Notes under the pieces: generated by a model
Told to the model about the DNA's origin: nothing
Databases searched by the model: none
The model's input: the letters and a program-made list of their open reading frames with translations, nothing else
Program-made: the position numbers and the translations under genes
Shown: positions 15,001 to 28,375 of the stretch, piece by piece
Layout of the letters: each line of letters begins with the position of its first letter
Numbering within the stretch: position 1 is the first letter of the stretch
Source of the DNA: Takifugu bimaculatus
Lineage: Eukaryota > Chordata > Actinopteri > Tetraodontiformes > Tetraodontidae
Direction of reading: 5' to 3'
Length of the DNA: 64,000 nt
Assembly (NCBI GenBank): GCA_004026145.2
Contig: CP034986.1
Span: 11,116,804-11,180,803 of the forward strand

Positions 15001-18000
15001 GACCCGGGTCTGAATACCGATTCATACGTTCACACTGTCCTCAAATGCCGATAGCACGCGAGTTTGAACAGGTTTTTGGGAAAGAAGCTCGAGAGCCTCA
15101 GACTCAGACAGATGTTTTAAAGACACACACTTCACCTCCAAACTCCTGAAGCAGCAAAAATGTGACAGGAGGAATTCCGCGAGGCTGCTGTGAGGAATGC
15201 CCCGGCCCAGCCTGGATCAGCCTGACCGGCTGCTTCTGTGTTTTCTTATTCTGACCTCAATTGTTTCCAAGCCCACAGACACATTCCAGTCTGACCAAAA
15301 CCAAACAGGGGACGAGCGGACGTGTCTGCGGTGGAGGAGCGTCTGAGGAGCGAGGCGCGTGTTTGTTTGTGACGCAGGGACGAGTCCAAACCGGCGACCG
15401 AATCTTGACTTCAGACGGACACTCGGGGGGGTCACCTGATGCCGCTGCTCACCTCTTGACCTGAACCAGTGCTCTGAGCAGATGTGCTAATGTGGTTTTG
15501 CTCTGCGTCTTGTGACTCCCGTTGAAACCATGACAACACCGACTGTCACGGCTCTAATTCAGCCGCTTGTGAAGCACGAGACCTGGATGTGACATGACCG
15601 CATCTCCACTGGTAACAGCTGGTTAGATCCACGGCAGTTTGGTTGTTTTCATGGTCAGGGTGTCGGCAGAAAGGTCCTCTGTTGACACGTCTGCCTCCGA
15701 GTCAGGGCCACAAGGCTGCAGGACAAAGGTGCTCTTGGCATGCAGCAGCAGAAGCTCATCGTGTTTCACCTCCTCAATAATTGATGGTCTGCAGCGGTGA
15801 GGTAAGGCTGCCGCCTGGGTGGCGGCTGCTTTTCCTCTGTAGCCGTGAGGGTCAGGAACCAACTGTGGGAACGCCTAGATGGGTTAGGGGGTGTTGGGGG
15901 GAGGGGGTCCTGCTGAGGGATTTGACCTGCTGATTGATCTGTGTTCCCATCCGGTCTGGGTTGGATGTAATAACTTATCAAACGCCTCAACGAGCCCGTT
16001 GTCCTGCTGCAAAGCATGAGGATGGCTACAGAAGCTTACATAACAGGAGCCACAGGCGGATTAAAGACGGGGATGACCCGTCCAGGGTGGGAGCCAAATG
16101 TGTCCAGAGTGGCCTGAGTGCCGCGGGGTTTGCGTGCCATCGGAGCTGGAAACACAGCAGGAGAGCAGGCGCTAATACATAAATGCATAGCAGCGCTCCT
16201 CCTGCAGCCGTCAAACTGGCCGTAATTTGATTCGACAAAAAAGTTCACATTGATGCTTTGTGTTGTTTATAGCAGCTACGCTGGAGCCTCCTCAACCACA
16301 AGCCTTGTAATGACAGACCCTGCTTTCGCGTGCGCGCCATCTGAAGCTAACTGTCGCCGCGTTGTCTGAGCCTGGAGGAAAAACTGTGGCGGGAAACTGG
16401 GCCGAGCTGCTGCTGCGCCACAGGCGAAGAAAGCTGGCGAGCCTTGAGGCGTGTGGCTGAAGAAAGCTCCAGAATGTCAGAGTCACATTTCAGGAGCTCT
16501 GCGCCGAAACAGAACACATCACAGACAGCCCACACCAGTAAAACCATCATAGGAACAGGTGAACCACAGACTTTGGCTCAGCTCAACAGGTGAAACTCAA
16601 ACCCTGATCTGTTTCTGGCATACGTGTCTCTGTAGCCCGGCAGCCTCGGCCTACCAGCAGAGTTTAGATGAGGCTAACTGTTAGCTGCTCATGTTCCAAC
16701 TATGAACATTAGCTTAGCGAGTGTACTGACCATGGCAGAATGACTGTAAACACTCTCACAGAGGAAATAGTTCAGCTTCATCTTAAAGTAGACAGACAGT
16801 CATCATCCTGTAGCTGGACAGGAAGCTGGGTCTACAGCCAGGATCCTGATAACTGAAGGCTCGGCCAAACTAGAGGCTAAAGAAATGATCCTCCAGAGTC
16901 ACGATGAGATCAGCTGATCGCTTCTTGAGGACCAAACATAATTATCCCACTTTGTTCTGAACGAAGAAGGAAATTCATTTCAGAGAAGCAGGGGACGTTG
17001 TAAATCACATTCGTGATTCCATCCCACGCTGAAAATGTTTTAAAAAGTCATTTGTTTTTAGTCCCGGTGAGGACTGAATTCACTAAACAGATTTGTTTCC
17101 TGCCACGCTGAAGGATTTTCCTCCTCTGGCTTCTGAAATCATGTTGCCTTCAGGCACTTATGATGTATCATTTTATGAATAACTGTGAAAAGACGCTCAA
17201 ATGTGTCACGACAAGTTAACCAAAAGGCAGGATAGAGCACGTGGCCTGATTTATCTCAAAATAACTCCTTTCTGGATCTAAATATGAGCAAAAAGTTGGA
17301 TTAGGGTTCACGGGGGGTCTCAGATAGCAGCCGTGTCCCCTGGCCTCTTTTTAGCCATCATTAAAAAAAGGCCCCTTTTCTGGTTTCACTCAGTTTCCTG
17401 AGGTTGGTGAAATAGAGCGTGAAACCCACCCGTGTCCTCAGGAGCCACGGGATCTCGGTTCAGACAGGAGAGGTGGCGTGTCTGTGCTGGCCTTCTTCTC
17501 CAGACACCTTTAGCTGCCTCCTGAATGACTGTAATTATCAGCGCCGGTTCCTCGCCGTGGCTCTCCTGGAACACCCCCGAGCAGACGTTAACCCTTCCTG
17601 GTGTGACAGTCAGCCATAACACAGACGGCAGGAATGCCAGGACGGCTCAGTTTAACCAAACAGCAGCAGCTCTGACGGCTTCCAGAGACGCTGCCTTCGT
17701 GGACAGCGGCAGGAGCAGCCATGTGTCATTGGGCGTGGAGCGCCTCGCACTGCTGCTGCTGCTGGACGGTTCTCCAGGTGTGTTACCTCGGCCCGATAGT
17801 TCGGTTCCGTCTTAACCGGTGGGATGGGTCAGGTCCCGGCTGAGACGTGAGTCAGGGGGGAGTTTGGGCATTTTCAGGCTGTGGACGGCTGTGAGACGTG
17901 AGAGACGAGGTCGTGTTTCAGAATCTCACCTGTAATACCTGTTGCGCCGCATCTGTGCGGCCAACAGAGGGCGCCGCAGCAGCACGCCATCTCGTCTTCT

Positions 18001-18237
18001 TCGTCCTGGAAGAACCAAAAAGCTGTCTCCGAGTTCAGTACGATCCAGAAGGTCCCTGGGGTTATTGTCCTGTTTCTGTGACCTTTGACCTCCGTGTTAC
18101 AAGCGACGCGTGTGTTTAGGCTGGTTCTTGTGTCGTCACACAGCCCGAGAACATGGAGCTGCCAGGAAACTGCTGGATGTTATCTGCCAAGAATTTCCCT
18201 GTTAAAGTCTCAGCTGGTGGATCACACCAGCTGTGGA

Positions 18238-18327
<90 letters not shown>

Positions 18328-20052
18328 GTTTCTTGTGTGAGGACACTGTCTTCTTGTTTCCTCGTGTTTTGTCTTGTGAGCCGTCTGTGTTTTGTGGTTA
18401 GCGAACGCTCCAGCTGTGTTTTCAGCTGGCTGGCTGTGGTTCGTCCAACGGGGGTTCTCTCTGATGAAACGACCTGTGACCCCCCAAAAATCACCCTTCT
18501 TCTCTGTTTTCCAGGGAGAAGCTCGCCATGGCCCGCCTGCAGAGGGAAGTTTCTCGCTGCCAAAGCGAAGGAGCGATGGTGAGTGCTCGGTTTTATCGTT
18601 TGAATGTGAGCTTGAGGTCAGATCTAAAACCGATCCGGGATCAGCGGAGCTGCTGACAGAAGGTTGAGGGTTCCGCCTGCGGTGATGGTTGCCCCTGAAA
18701 CCAGAACACTGATGTTCCCAAGTTGAAGAGAGTTTCACTTCCAGCTTCACGCCTGTAGCCTGTGGAGCATCTTTCAGCACTTTGAAGCTCTTGATGTTTC
18801 CGGTTCTTTGAAAATGAAGCTGCTCCTGGAGTCACATGACCTCGCCCTCTGATCAAAAGATGAGCGTGAGCACCTGTTACTGCTCAGAAAGAGGTCAGAG
18901 GTCATGCAAACTTTATCTCCTTTGACCTTTAGCGCTCGTGCTACCACCATAAGAGCCTTTACCGTCCACAGTCATGCTCAGAATTCCTGCTGCTGCGTCA
19001 TGTGACTCCAGCAACAGGAAGTTAGTGCCGGCATCTCATCTTGTAAACATTCCCACACTGAAACAGCGAGTTTAAAGTGACACAAAACCACATCAGCGAT
19101 GGGACTGTGATGCTGCTGGGTCCCTGAGCAAAGGACGGACGGACAGACGGGTGGACGGACAGGGAAACAGGCAGACAGACAGACAGAGAGAGAGAGAGAC
19201 AGATGAGACAGAGTGAGAAAGACAGCAGACAGACCCAGACGGAGACAGAGAAAGAGACAGAGAAAGAGAGAACTATCCGTGCCAGACAGCAGGAGAGCAC
19301 CAGAGGGGGGAGGGGAGGATGGCACTAAGCTCCATTTGAAATTGGGATTATCCCAGTCCAGTCCCCTCGCTCGCTCCATCTTTCTGGTGTTCCTGGAGGC
19401 TTCAGGGCTCAGTTTTTCAACACTGCAGCGAGCAGATAACGTGTCCCTCAAACCCCCGCACCCATAAACCCACATCCAGGCAATACAAAAGCTATCATCC
19501 TGTATCGTACCATCCCGATCCGTACTGTTCTATCCTGGATCGGCTTTGTCCGTATTTCCATACCATCCCGTTCCACTGTTCTCATGATGCTTTTGTCTGT
19601 CTTTGAAGCACAAAAAGTCAAGAGCACTCATTGAGTCTGGCTGATTAAATGAAGCCAAAGTCATCAGTTTGATCAATGACTTTTTAAACGGCCTGCTTTC
19701 ACCAGATAAAGCAGTCCTTCCGGTCCATTTTCTGAGCACTGAAGGAGCTTTTTGACAGCTGTGGGATGACGAGGGGCAGCATGGAGGAGACTCAGGTGCT
19801 GCGTATGGCCCTTATCAGGCATGGACACGGCCCTGAGGCTGAGACGGGGTCCGTCTTCTAGTGATGAGTGCTGACAGCCTCCTTTTCATGCCATCGCCAT
19901 CACACACTCACCACAGTCTGAGCGGCTCAGGGCTGCCAGGCTCTTGATTAATGACCGAACGTGTTCCTGACGGGTGTGTGTACTGCCAGAGGTGCCGTGC
20001 TCTAATACAGTGACTCTCCATGATAATGGATTTGATGGTCTCCCAAGGGAAT

Positions 20053-20088
<36 letters not shown>

Positions 20089-20185
20089 GCAATATATATT
20101 ATTTATAAAAGAAGCTGTGTTGCTTTTGTGTCTGGTTTTTCGTGTTAGCTACATGAAGGTCTGCTTTTTGAATTGTGTGTGCATG

Positions 20186-20218
<33 letters not shown>

Positions 20219-21385
20219 CTGTGTGTGTGTCTAATGCAGGGATTATAGCATCCGCCCACACACGCACGTTAATGCACGAACATACGGTTGAAGACCGCAG
20301 CTTCTTCTTTAATTTATTCTCCTTCTAATTAAGCACTGAGTCAGCGATGACAAAGACTCTCTGAGATCCTGTATGTATGTATATATTTTTAAATTAGATA
20401 TTGTGAATAAATTAGAAATAATTTCTCTTCACCCTCCAGATACCGTTTTTATGAAAGATCAAACCAGTCGACGACAGATTAAATCCCAGCAGCTGGTTTT
20501 TCTCTCTTCTCGGGCTGTGATTGGCTGTTTTCACGGGAGAATGTCGCCCCCTGGAGGAGAAAACCAGACAGTATCAAGAGTGGAAGCAGGGAGACGTTCA
20601 ATTTACTACGTTTGAGGAAAAAAAACAAAAAAAACATAAAAATCTCCCGACCCGAAGAGTCCAAGTGCCGTTATTACGTCGCAGACCAGACGGATGAAAC
20701 TAGATTATATTTTCACTTTGTGTAATAAAGATAAATGTGGCGCAGGTGACAAATGCAACCAAAAAACGATCTATCGGCCATTTTCAAACAATATTTAACA
20801 TTTAAAAATACGCTTTTTGGCAGGAACAGATTTTCACCTCGATCAAAAATTCAACAGGACTTTATAATTCATTTTAAATTAACTTTATTGCATGTGTGAT
20901 GATGATAGTAATTTATTTTTGGTGGGGGGTTGGTGGGGTGCAGAGGGTTTCTCTGTGTGAGTTTGGTCCGGGTCCAAACAGAGACCCCCACAAAAGGTGG
21001 AAGAAGATGGATGGATAGAGGGATGTGGGGATGGATGGATGGAGGACGTCCTTTAAACCACTAGGTGTCGCCATGACAAATGTTCTGAAAGCCAAACAGG
21101 TGATTTTCATTTTAGCCAACAGGTGCAACATTTAGCCTGTTAACAATTAACATAAACTGGCATTTCTGTTGTCATGCTAGTAAACCTGGCAGGGAGACTC
21201 TGCAACAGTCGGTCTGAGCTGGATCTGAAATCACTCCCTCGTTCACTAACAGGTCATGTGATTGATCCATTGCTTGGCATCAGTTGTTTTCCCACAATGC
21301 ATTATGGGATACAGTGAGTGCACAAAATAAGAGAGTGGTCCTCACTTGAAATGTGAACATCCACAAAAGGGCCGACTCACTCACT

Positions 21386-21436
<51 letters not shown>

Positions 21437-24400
21437 TCTGTGGAGATCTATGGTGATGACCTCTGCACACCAAAACCTCGACCCTGGGAGAGCTGGAAGA
21501 GCTCAAAGGTTCCTAAGTGACCGGAGCTCCTTTTTGTGTGTCCACAGCGAGAAAAGCTGATCCTGGAGCTCGAGGAAGAGCGACGTTTGCGTCTGGAGAG
21601 CGAGAAGCGTCTCCGGGAAGTGACACACGATTCCGAGCTGGGCCGAGCTCAGATGGTTTCACTCCAGCAGCAGTTTTCCAGGTAGGTCCCATCCAACGCT
21701 GCTCGTTGATGGTACAACGCCTGGGTCACGTGATGAACGGCTCTAAAGGTTCCCTTCGGAACTTCATCAAGGCTGTGCAGTGAGGTGTGGTGTGTGTTTC
21801 TTTTCCTCATCGTCACCGTTGTCTGGACCGTTTGGACTCTTAGGGTCCAAACGTGCCTGCCCCTCCGTCTGCCTGTCTTCAGCATGTGGACCTGAATGAG
21901 CCACGGCTCCCTGGCTCTGAGCCACGGCGCCAGATGGAGCAGAAATAGAATAAACAAACGAGAGGAGCAGAAGTCGGTCACAGAGCTGCTGAAACACGTC
22001 TCCCTGACCTTTGGCCCCTATTGGACAGGACACGCCTCCTCCATGTGCTCACCGAGGCTTAGGTTCTTCTTTTAGCTGCTCGCACTTGCGCGTGTGCGCC
22101 GCCCCGTCTGTCGTCATTAACCAACTGGAAGACTGCTGTCTCACAGAAGCGTCCCAAACCAACAGGACTGGTCCAACTGGTGCTGTTACTATGGACAGAG
22201 ATCGCCTCCAGGGCGAGCTGGAGAGGTAGACGCCATCGCCTGGCAACCGTGCAGGCACGGCCGAGCGCTTCCTGCCGTTTGGACGGGCTGATTGCGCTCG
22301 TCTGCAGATCAGTCCTCTAATCATCCTGCCAGGAAACACTTTTCAATTCCTGCCGCAGGATTTGGTCGGATGAATCGGGAGCTTGTTCGAGGCGGCACAT
22401 GCGGGCGACGTGGGCGTGGCTCCGGCCCTTTGAAGTTCCTTCCTCATTCCTGCCTGAAGTGCAGATCCCGGGGCAGTTTTAGGAGCAGCCCCACCCCAGG
22501 TTTTACTGGCTCATTTCTCCTCAGAGTGAATGAAGTCTTGTTGCCTGAAGCCAGACGTCTAATTTAAACCCTGCTGCTCTGGTGCGCACGTGCAGACGAA
22601 TACACGCCGCTTCCTGTTTAATGAAGTGCTTCGTTGTTAGAGGGAGACCGCGTGGAACCTGAATCAGCCCCAGTGGCTTTAAATCCAGGAGACTCTCCTC
22701 TGGTTGGGACTTTTTTCTTTGACATCCAACAGTATGAAACAAGTCCGGAGGGGTCACAGAGGTCAAAGGCTGCACGCTCTGTTTTCTCTGACATGTGGAC
22801 CTTGTTGACGGGGTCAGCGGTCAGCGGTGCGAATGGAGACCCTTGAGACATTTGCCAATTATCTATGCAGTGAATCGGCGGGTTGTGCTGCCTGTCGATG
22901 CTCACTCTGACGGTCAGAGGGGACATAAAAACCAGAACATGCTGCGGAAAAAATGTCGGACTCTTGTTCTGGCTGTTGGAAGTGTGTATTTTGCAGGGCG
23001 TGACTGATCGTTACCACGGAGAGGAGGGTCGCGTCCCGGCGTTCAGCAACAAAAAAGGTGTTTATTTATTGTGGAGCCAAATCCTGTTGATCACATGACA
23101 GCACAGAAGAGAAGCTCTCCCCGTCCTCAGTCCTTACATTCCTCAACTGATCCCAGACCAGTGGCCGGCTTGTCTCCCAGCAGGGGGGGGGCTCCTCCTC
23201 TGGAGAGGGCTTAACATGGGACATATGGGAAAGTCTTTGCCTGCCAGATCGCTGCATTTACACGCGAAGGGTGTCGGATAATTACACGCCGGAGACACAG
23301 GAAGTGTAAAATGAGAGCAGCACCCGCTGGAGGCCTGGCTGCTGGGCCGCCGGCCCCAGGGCCACGAGCGGTCGATGACCGGGTGGCCTATTTTCAGCCA
23401 GACACCCACATTACATCGTCCACATCAGGGTCAGTGTGGAGCGAGCCTCCGTATGGATGTCAGGGACGTCTGCACCGCCTGTCTGGCTGTTGTCCAGAAA
23501 AAGACCTTGAATGATGGAGCAAAAGTCAAGAGGGGGTACGTTTCCGAGTGGCCGTAGCAGATGATACGCGCAGGCTGTGAGTGCGATAACTGACACATGT
23601 GGATGGCAGACTAAGGGTGCTAAATGCTAACGCTAAGTGTCCATGCTGTCTCAGTGTGATTCTCCGATGATGGAACGCTTTTAATAAAGTCGCTTTTGAT
23701 GAATCGCCGTCTTCACCGCTGCTCGCCAGAGATGACTCATATAAAGTGCACGTCAACCGCTGGAGATTGATTAGGACCTTAACGATGATGGAGTTCGAAC
23801 ACTCGTCTTTCCTGCCTCGGGCTTTGTCACCTCTCTGCTAAACTCCATCCATCTTCGGTGCTCAGCAGACTCACTCTCACATACCAACAGGCTGAATTCA
23901 CACTGTTGATGCATTCGCTTCCTGATTTCACAGGATGGACTTAGTCTGTCTGACGTTGAGTGAGGGGGCTCCACACACACTTATAGATCTGTGTTCATGG
24001 GAAGGAGTTCGGGTGGGGGCGGGGAGATGGACTTTCTCAAGTTTAATCACGCATCTGAGAGTTGACTTGCTCGGAAAGACCACTAGGGGGCGTCTTGTTG
24101 CGTGTTGACCAAGATCTCGGCGTGTTTTGAGAAGTGACTTTATCAACAGACCACCAACAGACTTTAGTGGCAGGTAAAGATTCTTTATTTTCTTGAGGAA
24201 AATGTGAAGAAAGCAAACTTGTAACAGTTGTGACATGAGCAATTAAGGTCTTAAATTTGCATGTTTTGCTCTGGGTTTCAAATGTGCCCAGGCCCTCCGG
24301 GTCACTCAACAGCACTAACCTCTCAGAAGAAGACGAGCGCGGACAGCAAGATGCTTTGAAAGTTCAAAAAATGTCTATTTTCGATCACCCGCTTTTGGCA

Positions 24401-27400
24401 CAAATGTGAAGATCATAAAACTTTGACCAGACTCAGTCAGAAGGTGCAGATGTTTTGGTTCCATAAAAAGGTGTGAGGGTGGCTCACTCAGGCCAACAGC
24501 TGATTTGTGACTCCAGAACTGCTGCTGTCACCTTCTCCCTGTCGGCTGATTAAGGCCAGAGCAGGAAGTGGAGCAGCTGCGCCACTGACAGCTCAACCAG
24601 CAGCAAGCGACATGATTACAGATGGTTTGATGTCTCATCCTGGACAGATGGCGAGGCCGACACACGCCGCTTTTCTTGTTGTAACCCACTGACATGCAGG
24701 AACAGGAAGATCACATTCTGTAACACACAGACAGGCTCAGGTCAATTGACTCAATAAAAACAACATTTGACAGGTTTTAGTCACTTCAGGATTTAAATGA
24801 TTTTTTTAAATTGCAACTGTAATTACCAAATCCCAACCAGTAGGGGGCGGAAGTGCACCCCTTAAAGAGTGGAGTTATTAATAATTCTGAACAGATGATC
24901 CAGGTAGTTCTGTGGTCTGATGTGGATCAGACTGACTCACTTTGGACCAACATGTGATTGTAGCATCTGCTGATGGCTCAACCAGAACCAGTCCAGAGCC
25001 AGAACCAGTCCAGAGCCTGACACTAGTCAAGATCATTGAGTATGCTTCATTCAGCCCTATTATCTTTTTGGATAAAAAGGTCTAATCCAGCGATAATGTC
25101 AGCTCTGTGCATATAAATTGTCTCCTGAGGATGAATTCCAGGATTTATGACTGAATGAGCAGTTCTTTTCTTCAGCTAACCTGAAGTTCTGTGTGCAGGA
25201 TGGAAGAGACAGTACGGTCCTTGCTACAGAATCCAGGAATCCTGGAGCAGACGGCTGTGGACATCATGAAGGCCTACAAGGTAAGCTGCTCTCTGCCCAA
25301 GATCCTGTCAAATAGAGTTCCTCATGTGACAAAAGTTAGAAATGAGGTTGAAGTCAACATCTTTAAATCTGCTGAACTTTTCCTTTATACCATTGAGCTC
25401 TGCTCAGCACTGGGTAACATTGGTTAGCTCTGGTTAGCATTGTTAGCTCTGGGAAGCACTGGGTAACATTGGTTAGCTCTGGTTAGCATTGTTAGCTCTG
25501 GGAAGCACTGGGTAACATTGGGTAACTCTGGTTAGCATTGTTAGCTCTGGGAAGTACTGATGAGCAGAAACAATGTTCTGCTCAATCAATGTAGCGTGTA
25601 ATCTCACAAAAATCAAAGCTAAAATGTGGATAAAGATGATGACTGGTGAATTTCATGTAACTGTTGGTACAGCAGACAACGTCAACCTTCTGAAATGGCC
25701 GCAGGAGGGCTGAGGTTTCCCCCTCGTCCATGCCGTCCTGCCTGTCCATGCAGGTGATCCTTAATGGACCTAAACGCTTCACACACTCCTGCAGCAGCAT
25801 TATTATAAAGCAAAAACATCTGACATCATCACGAGCAGCCAGCCGAGCCAGACGCGAATCATCAGTCGTAGTTCGTTATCTCGGTCCTCGGGAAGTCGAC
25901 AGAAAGAAAGGGGAAGAGAGAAATCAAGCGCAGACAGAATGAGGACAGATGGCGAGAAGCAAAGCCTCAAGGTCACTGACGCTCTTCAGACAACTTGACC
26001 ACAGGAATGAAGGCTGACATCCTGTCTGCCATCTCTCTTCTTGTCTTTCCTCCGAAACAGTCGTGTCACACTTTTCCCATCTGCTCAGGTTTTTGATTCG
26101 CCTTTAATTTATTCTTCTTCTCCTCCTCCTTCCTCTTCCTCTTCTTCCTCTAACCTCATGCGTCCTCTCTATTGTAGGAGAAGCTCTCGGAGGAGGTGTC
26201 TAAGGACCACCCTGCTGCTGGGAATGAGCCAGAAGTTGATGTTGACAACAACCAAGCAGAAGAAGACGACATGACCAAGCCTCTTCTGGAGCGCCTCAAA
26301 GCTCTGGAGGTAAAGTCGTCCTAGCGTCCTGCGATGTTTCGGTACCACCTTGGTTCTTCCCTCCATCCTCACTCGTCTGAGAACTTGTGTTTAAATGTTC
26401 TGAAAGTGCTGCGGGTTCTGCTGCTGCCATGCTGAACTCCTGCTGCGTGGTGTCATTTCCTCTCACAGCTTCTCGACACAGACCTCTGGAGCCGTCTCGT
26501 CCATGTAAAGAGCTCCGCTGCCTGTTGCCATGGTGCAGCAGTTTCAGATTGGGAACTTTTTCATTGCTCTGCTGCGATCAAAATATTTACATGAAGTCCG
26601 ATTTGAAGAACGATAAATCTCTTGCTGTGTCATGTGACTTCATCATTTGTCCAGAGTAGATTTTTCTTTGGATCATCCCAGAAATTGAGCACGAGCAGGT
26701 GCTAATACCTTTGTTTTTGTAGCAGTAAGAGATTAGATGGATGCGGGTCCCCCTCCATGTGGGTGTGAGCGCACCGTGTCTCTACGGCAGCCCAGAGCAG
26801 ACAAAACACAACTCTGCAAGTGTCCAAATTACTCAGATGTCCAATTGCCATTCTAATTTTTTCTGACTGCCACCATAGGAAAACTGGACCTTAATTTGTT
26901 CATCATCGGCTTGGAGGACATTAGCCAGGCGTGTTAATTGGAAGGATGTAGGTTGTAATTGTGTTTGCGTCCAGGGAATGGTTCTTTCTCCTGAAGGGCA
27001 CAGGAGCGAGGCCGCCTGACAGCTCCTAATGCACCGCTCGCCGCTGACAAATTAGGAACTCCCAGAGATCAATGGGCCTCCAGGCTCACCAAGTGGAGGA
27101 GATCTTCTTATTAGCTTTCCAAAGTCCCAGAGGCCTGCAGCGGCCCAAAGTTCAGCATTCATAACTCTCATTCCGCTGACCTTTCTCAGCCCGCCGCTCA
27201 GCCCGCTCCTTATTGGTCTTCTCGGCTCCACGCTGACATCTGACCTTTGCGAGGCGCGGCGGCTGCCGCGCGGAGCTGGATGTGAAGGTAACCTGGCTGT
27301 GTGATTGTGTGATTCCTGCAGGAGCAGAACTCAGCCTTGGCCTTGGAGAACAACAGCCAGAGGGAGCAGTACGAACGCTGTCTGGATGAGGTGAGTCGTC

Positions 27401-28375
27401 AGCCGAAACAAAACCTTTGATTTGTCTTTACGAACAGACGAATGCACAATACACAAATGACCCCAAAAATGAGTGAAAGCCGGCTCCCTTGCCTCCCCAC
27501 CGTGGCCACCTCCGAGTCCTCATTAGTTCGGACCCTCACGACTCGACTGTTTACCTCAGCGGTGGCGTTTAGAGGAAGCAGACAGATGATTACAGCTTTC
27601 TACAGCTGCAGCAACTAAATCACACCAAAGCCTGCAGCCGGGTTATTAAAGATGGAATAAATATGGAATAAAAATACCACGACTTGGGAAAAGGCGCCCA
27701 TTTCACCGTTATGCCTCAGTCCGTCTGAGAACAACGTCATGTTGTTAGCATCTTGAGCAACTCTTTGTGTCACGTGACCCCGCGGCGCTGCTCCAGCTCC
27801 TCACTGTTTAATTGCTCGTGTCAGACTGGTACCAACAAATCAAACTGGGGTGTTGGTGGTTCGATCGGGTTTCATTTGGCCGCGCTTCCGCTCTGCTCGC
27901 ATCATTGAACAGATGAATGTGAGCCGGAGAGCCTCACGCCGTATTAATGAACAGTCGATGAGCGGTAATCAGATCCAGTCCTTTGCTGGCGCTGCGTCTG
28001 TAGTTGATGGTGGAGGTGTCGGGGCGCCGCCATCAGATGGCTGAGAGAGAAGATAAATATATGAAGTGAGACACCAGCCCTGAGGGTCACCTCTTGTACC
28101 AAAACGCCTTGTTCTTCTCTTCCAGGTGGCCAATCAGGTGGTTCAGGCGCTCCTCACCCAGAAGGTTGGTGTGTTCTTCAGTCAAATGTGACATTGTCAT
28201 TGAAATCTCAGACTTTTGGTGTCTTTCATCGCGAACCTGTGTGATTCACTCGCAGGATCTAAGAGAAGAGTGTCTGAAGTTGCGAACTCGAGTTTTTGAC
28301 CTGGAGCAGCAGAACCGGGCCATGAGCATCCTGTTCCAGCAGCGGATACGGCCCGCCTCAGACCTGCTCCTCCAG
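4456..28375 (+). CDS. nckap5: nckap5 N-terminal coiled-coil exons (8 exons)
   Basis: Eight short exons encode a continuous Glu/Lys/Leu-rich heptad region of about 238 residues, predicted coiled coil. Phases chain perfectly: 4456-4529 (ends phase 2), 18515-18578 (64 nt), 21548-21681 (134 nt, phase 2), 25199-25280 (82 nt), 26178-26309 (132 nt), 27322-27390 (69 nt), 28126-28164 (39 nt), 28256-28375 (120 nt). Readable peptides include [73 protein letters not shown] and [20 protein letters not shown]. None of these exons contains a stop or frame break. The acidic exon 26178-26309 ([12 protein letters not shown]) is the least conserved part. The 39-nt exon encodes [13 protein letters not shown] and is a microexon. 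Confidence 0.92.

Larger units (their letters stand above)
4530..18514 (+). other. nckap5: nckap5 intron of about 14 kb
   Basis: Begins gtaagg after 4529 and ends ttttccag before 18515. It holds the SINE at 5311-5622, several CA/GT microsatellites, a 22-nt G-run at 9795-9816, a (GGA)n run at 14436-14474, and a promoter-like GC-rich block with a splice donor at about 11.3-11.7 kb. No other coding exon was recognised. The large size agrees with this gene's habit of having very long 5' introns. Confidence 0.65.
18579..25198 (+). other. nckap5: Two nckap5 introns flanking exon 21548-21681
   Basis: Intron 18579-21547 holds a GACA/GGAC-rich low-complexity tract (about 19130-19270), an AC array (20056-20086), a GT array (20174-20230), GGAT runs (about 21004-21046) and a GT array (21389-21434). 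Intron 21682-25198 shows no recognised repeat or RNA. Minor ORFs in it lack coding character. Confidence 0.6.
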
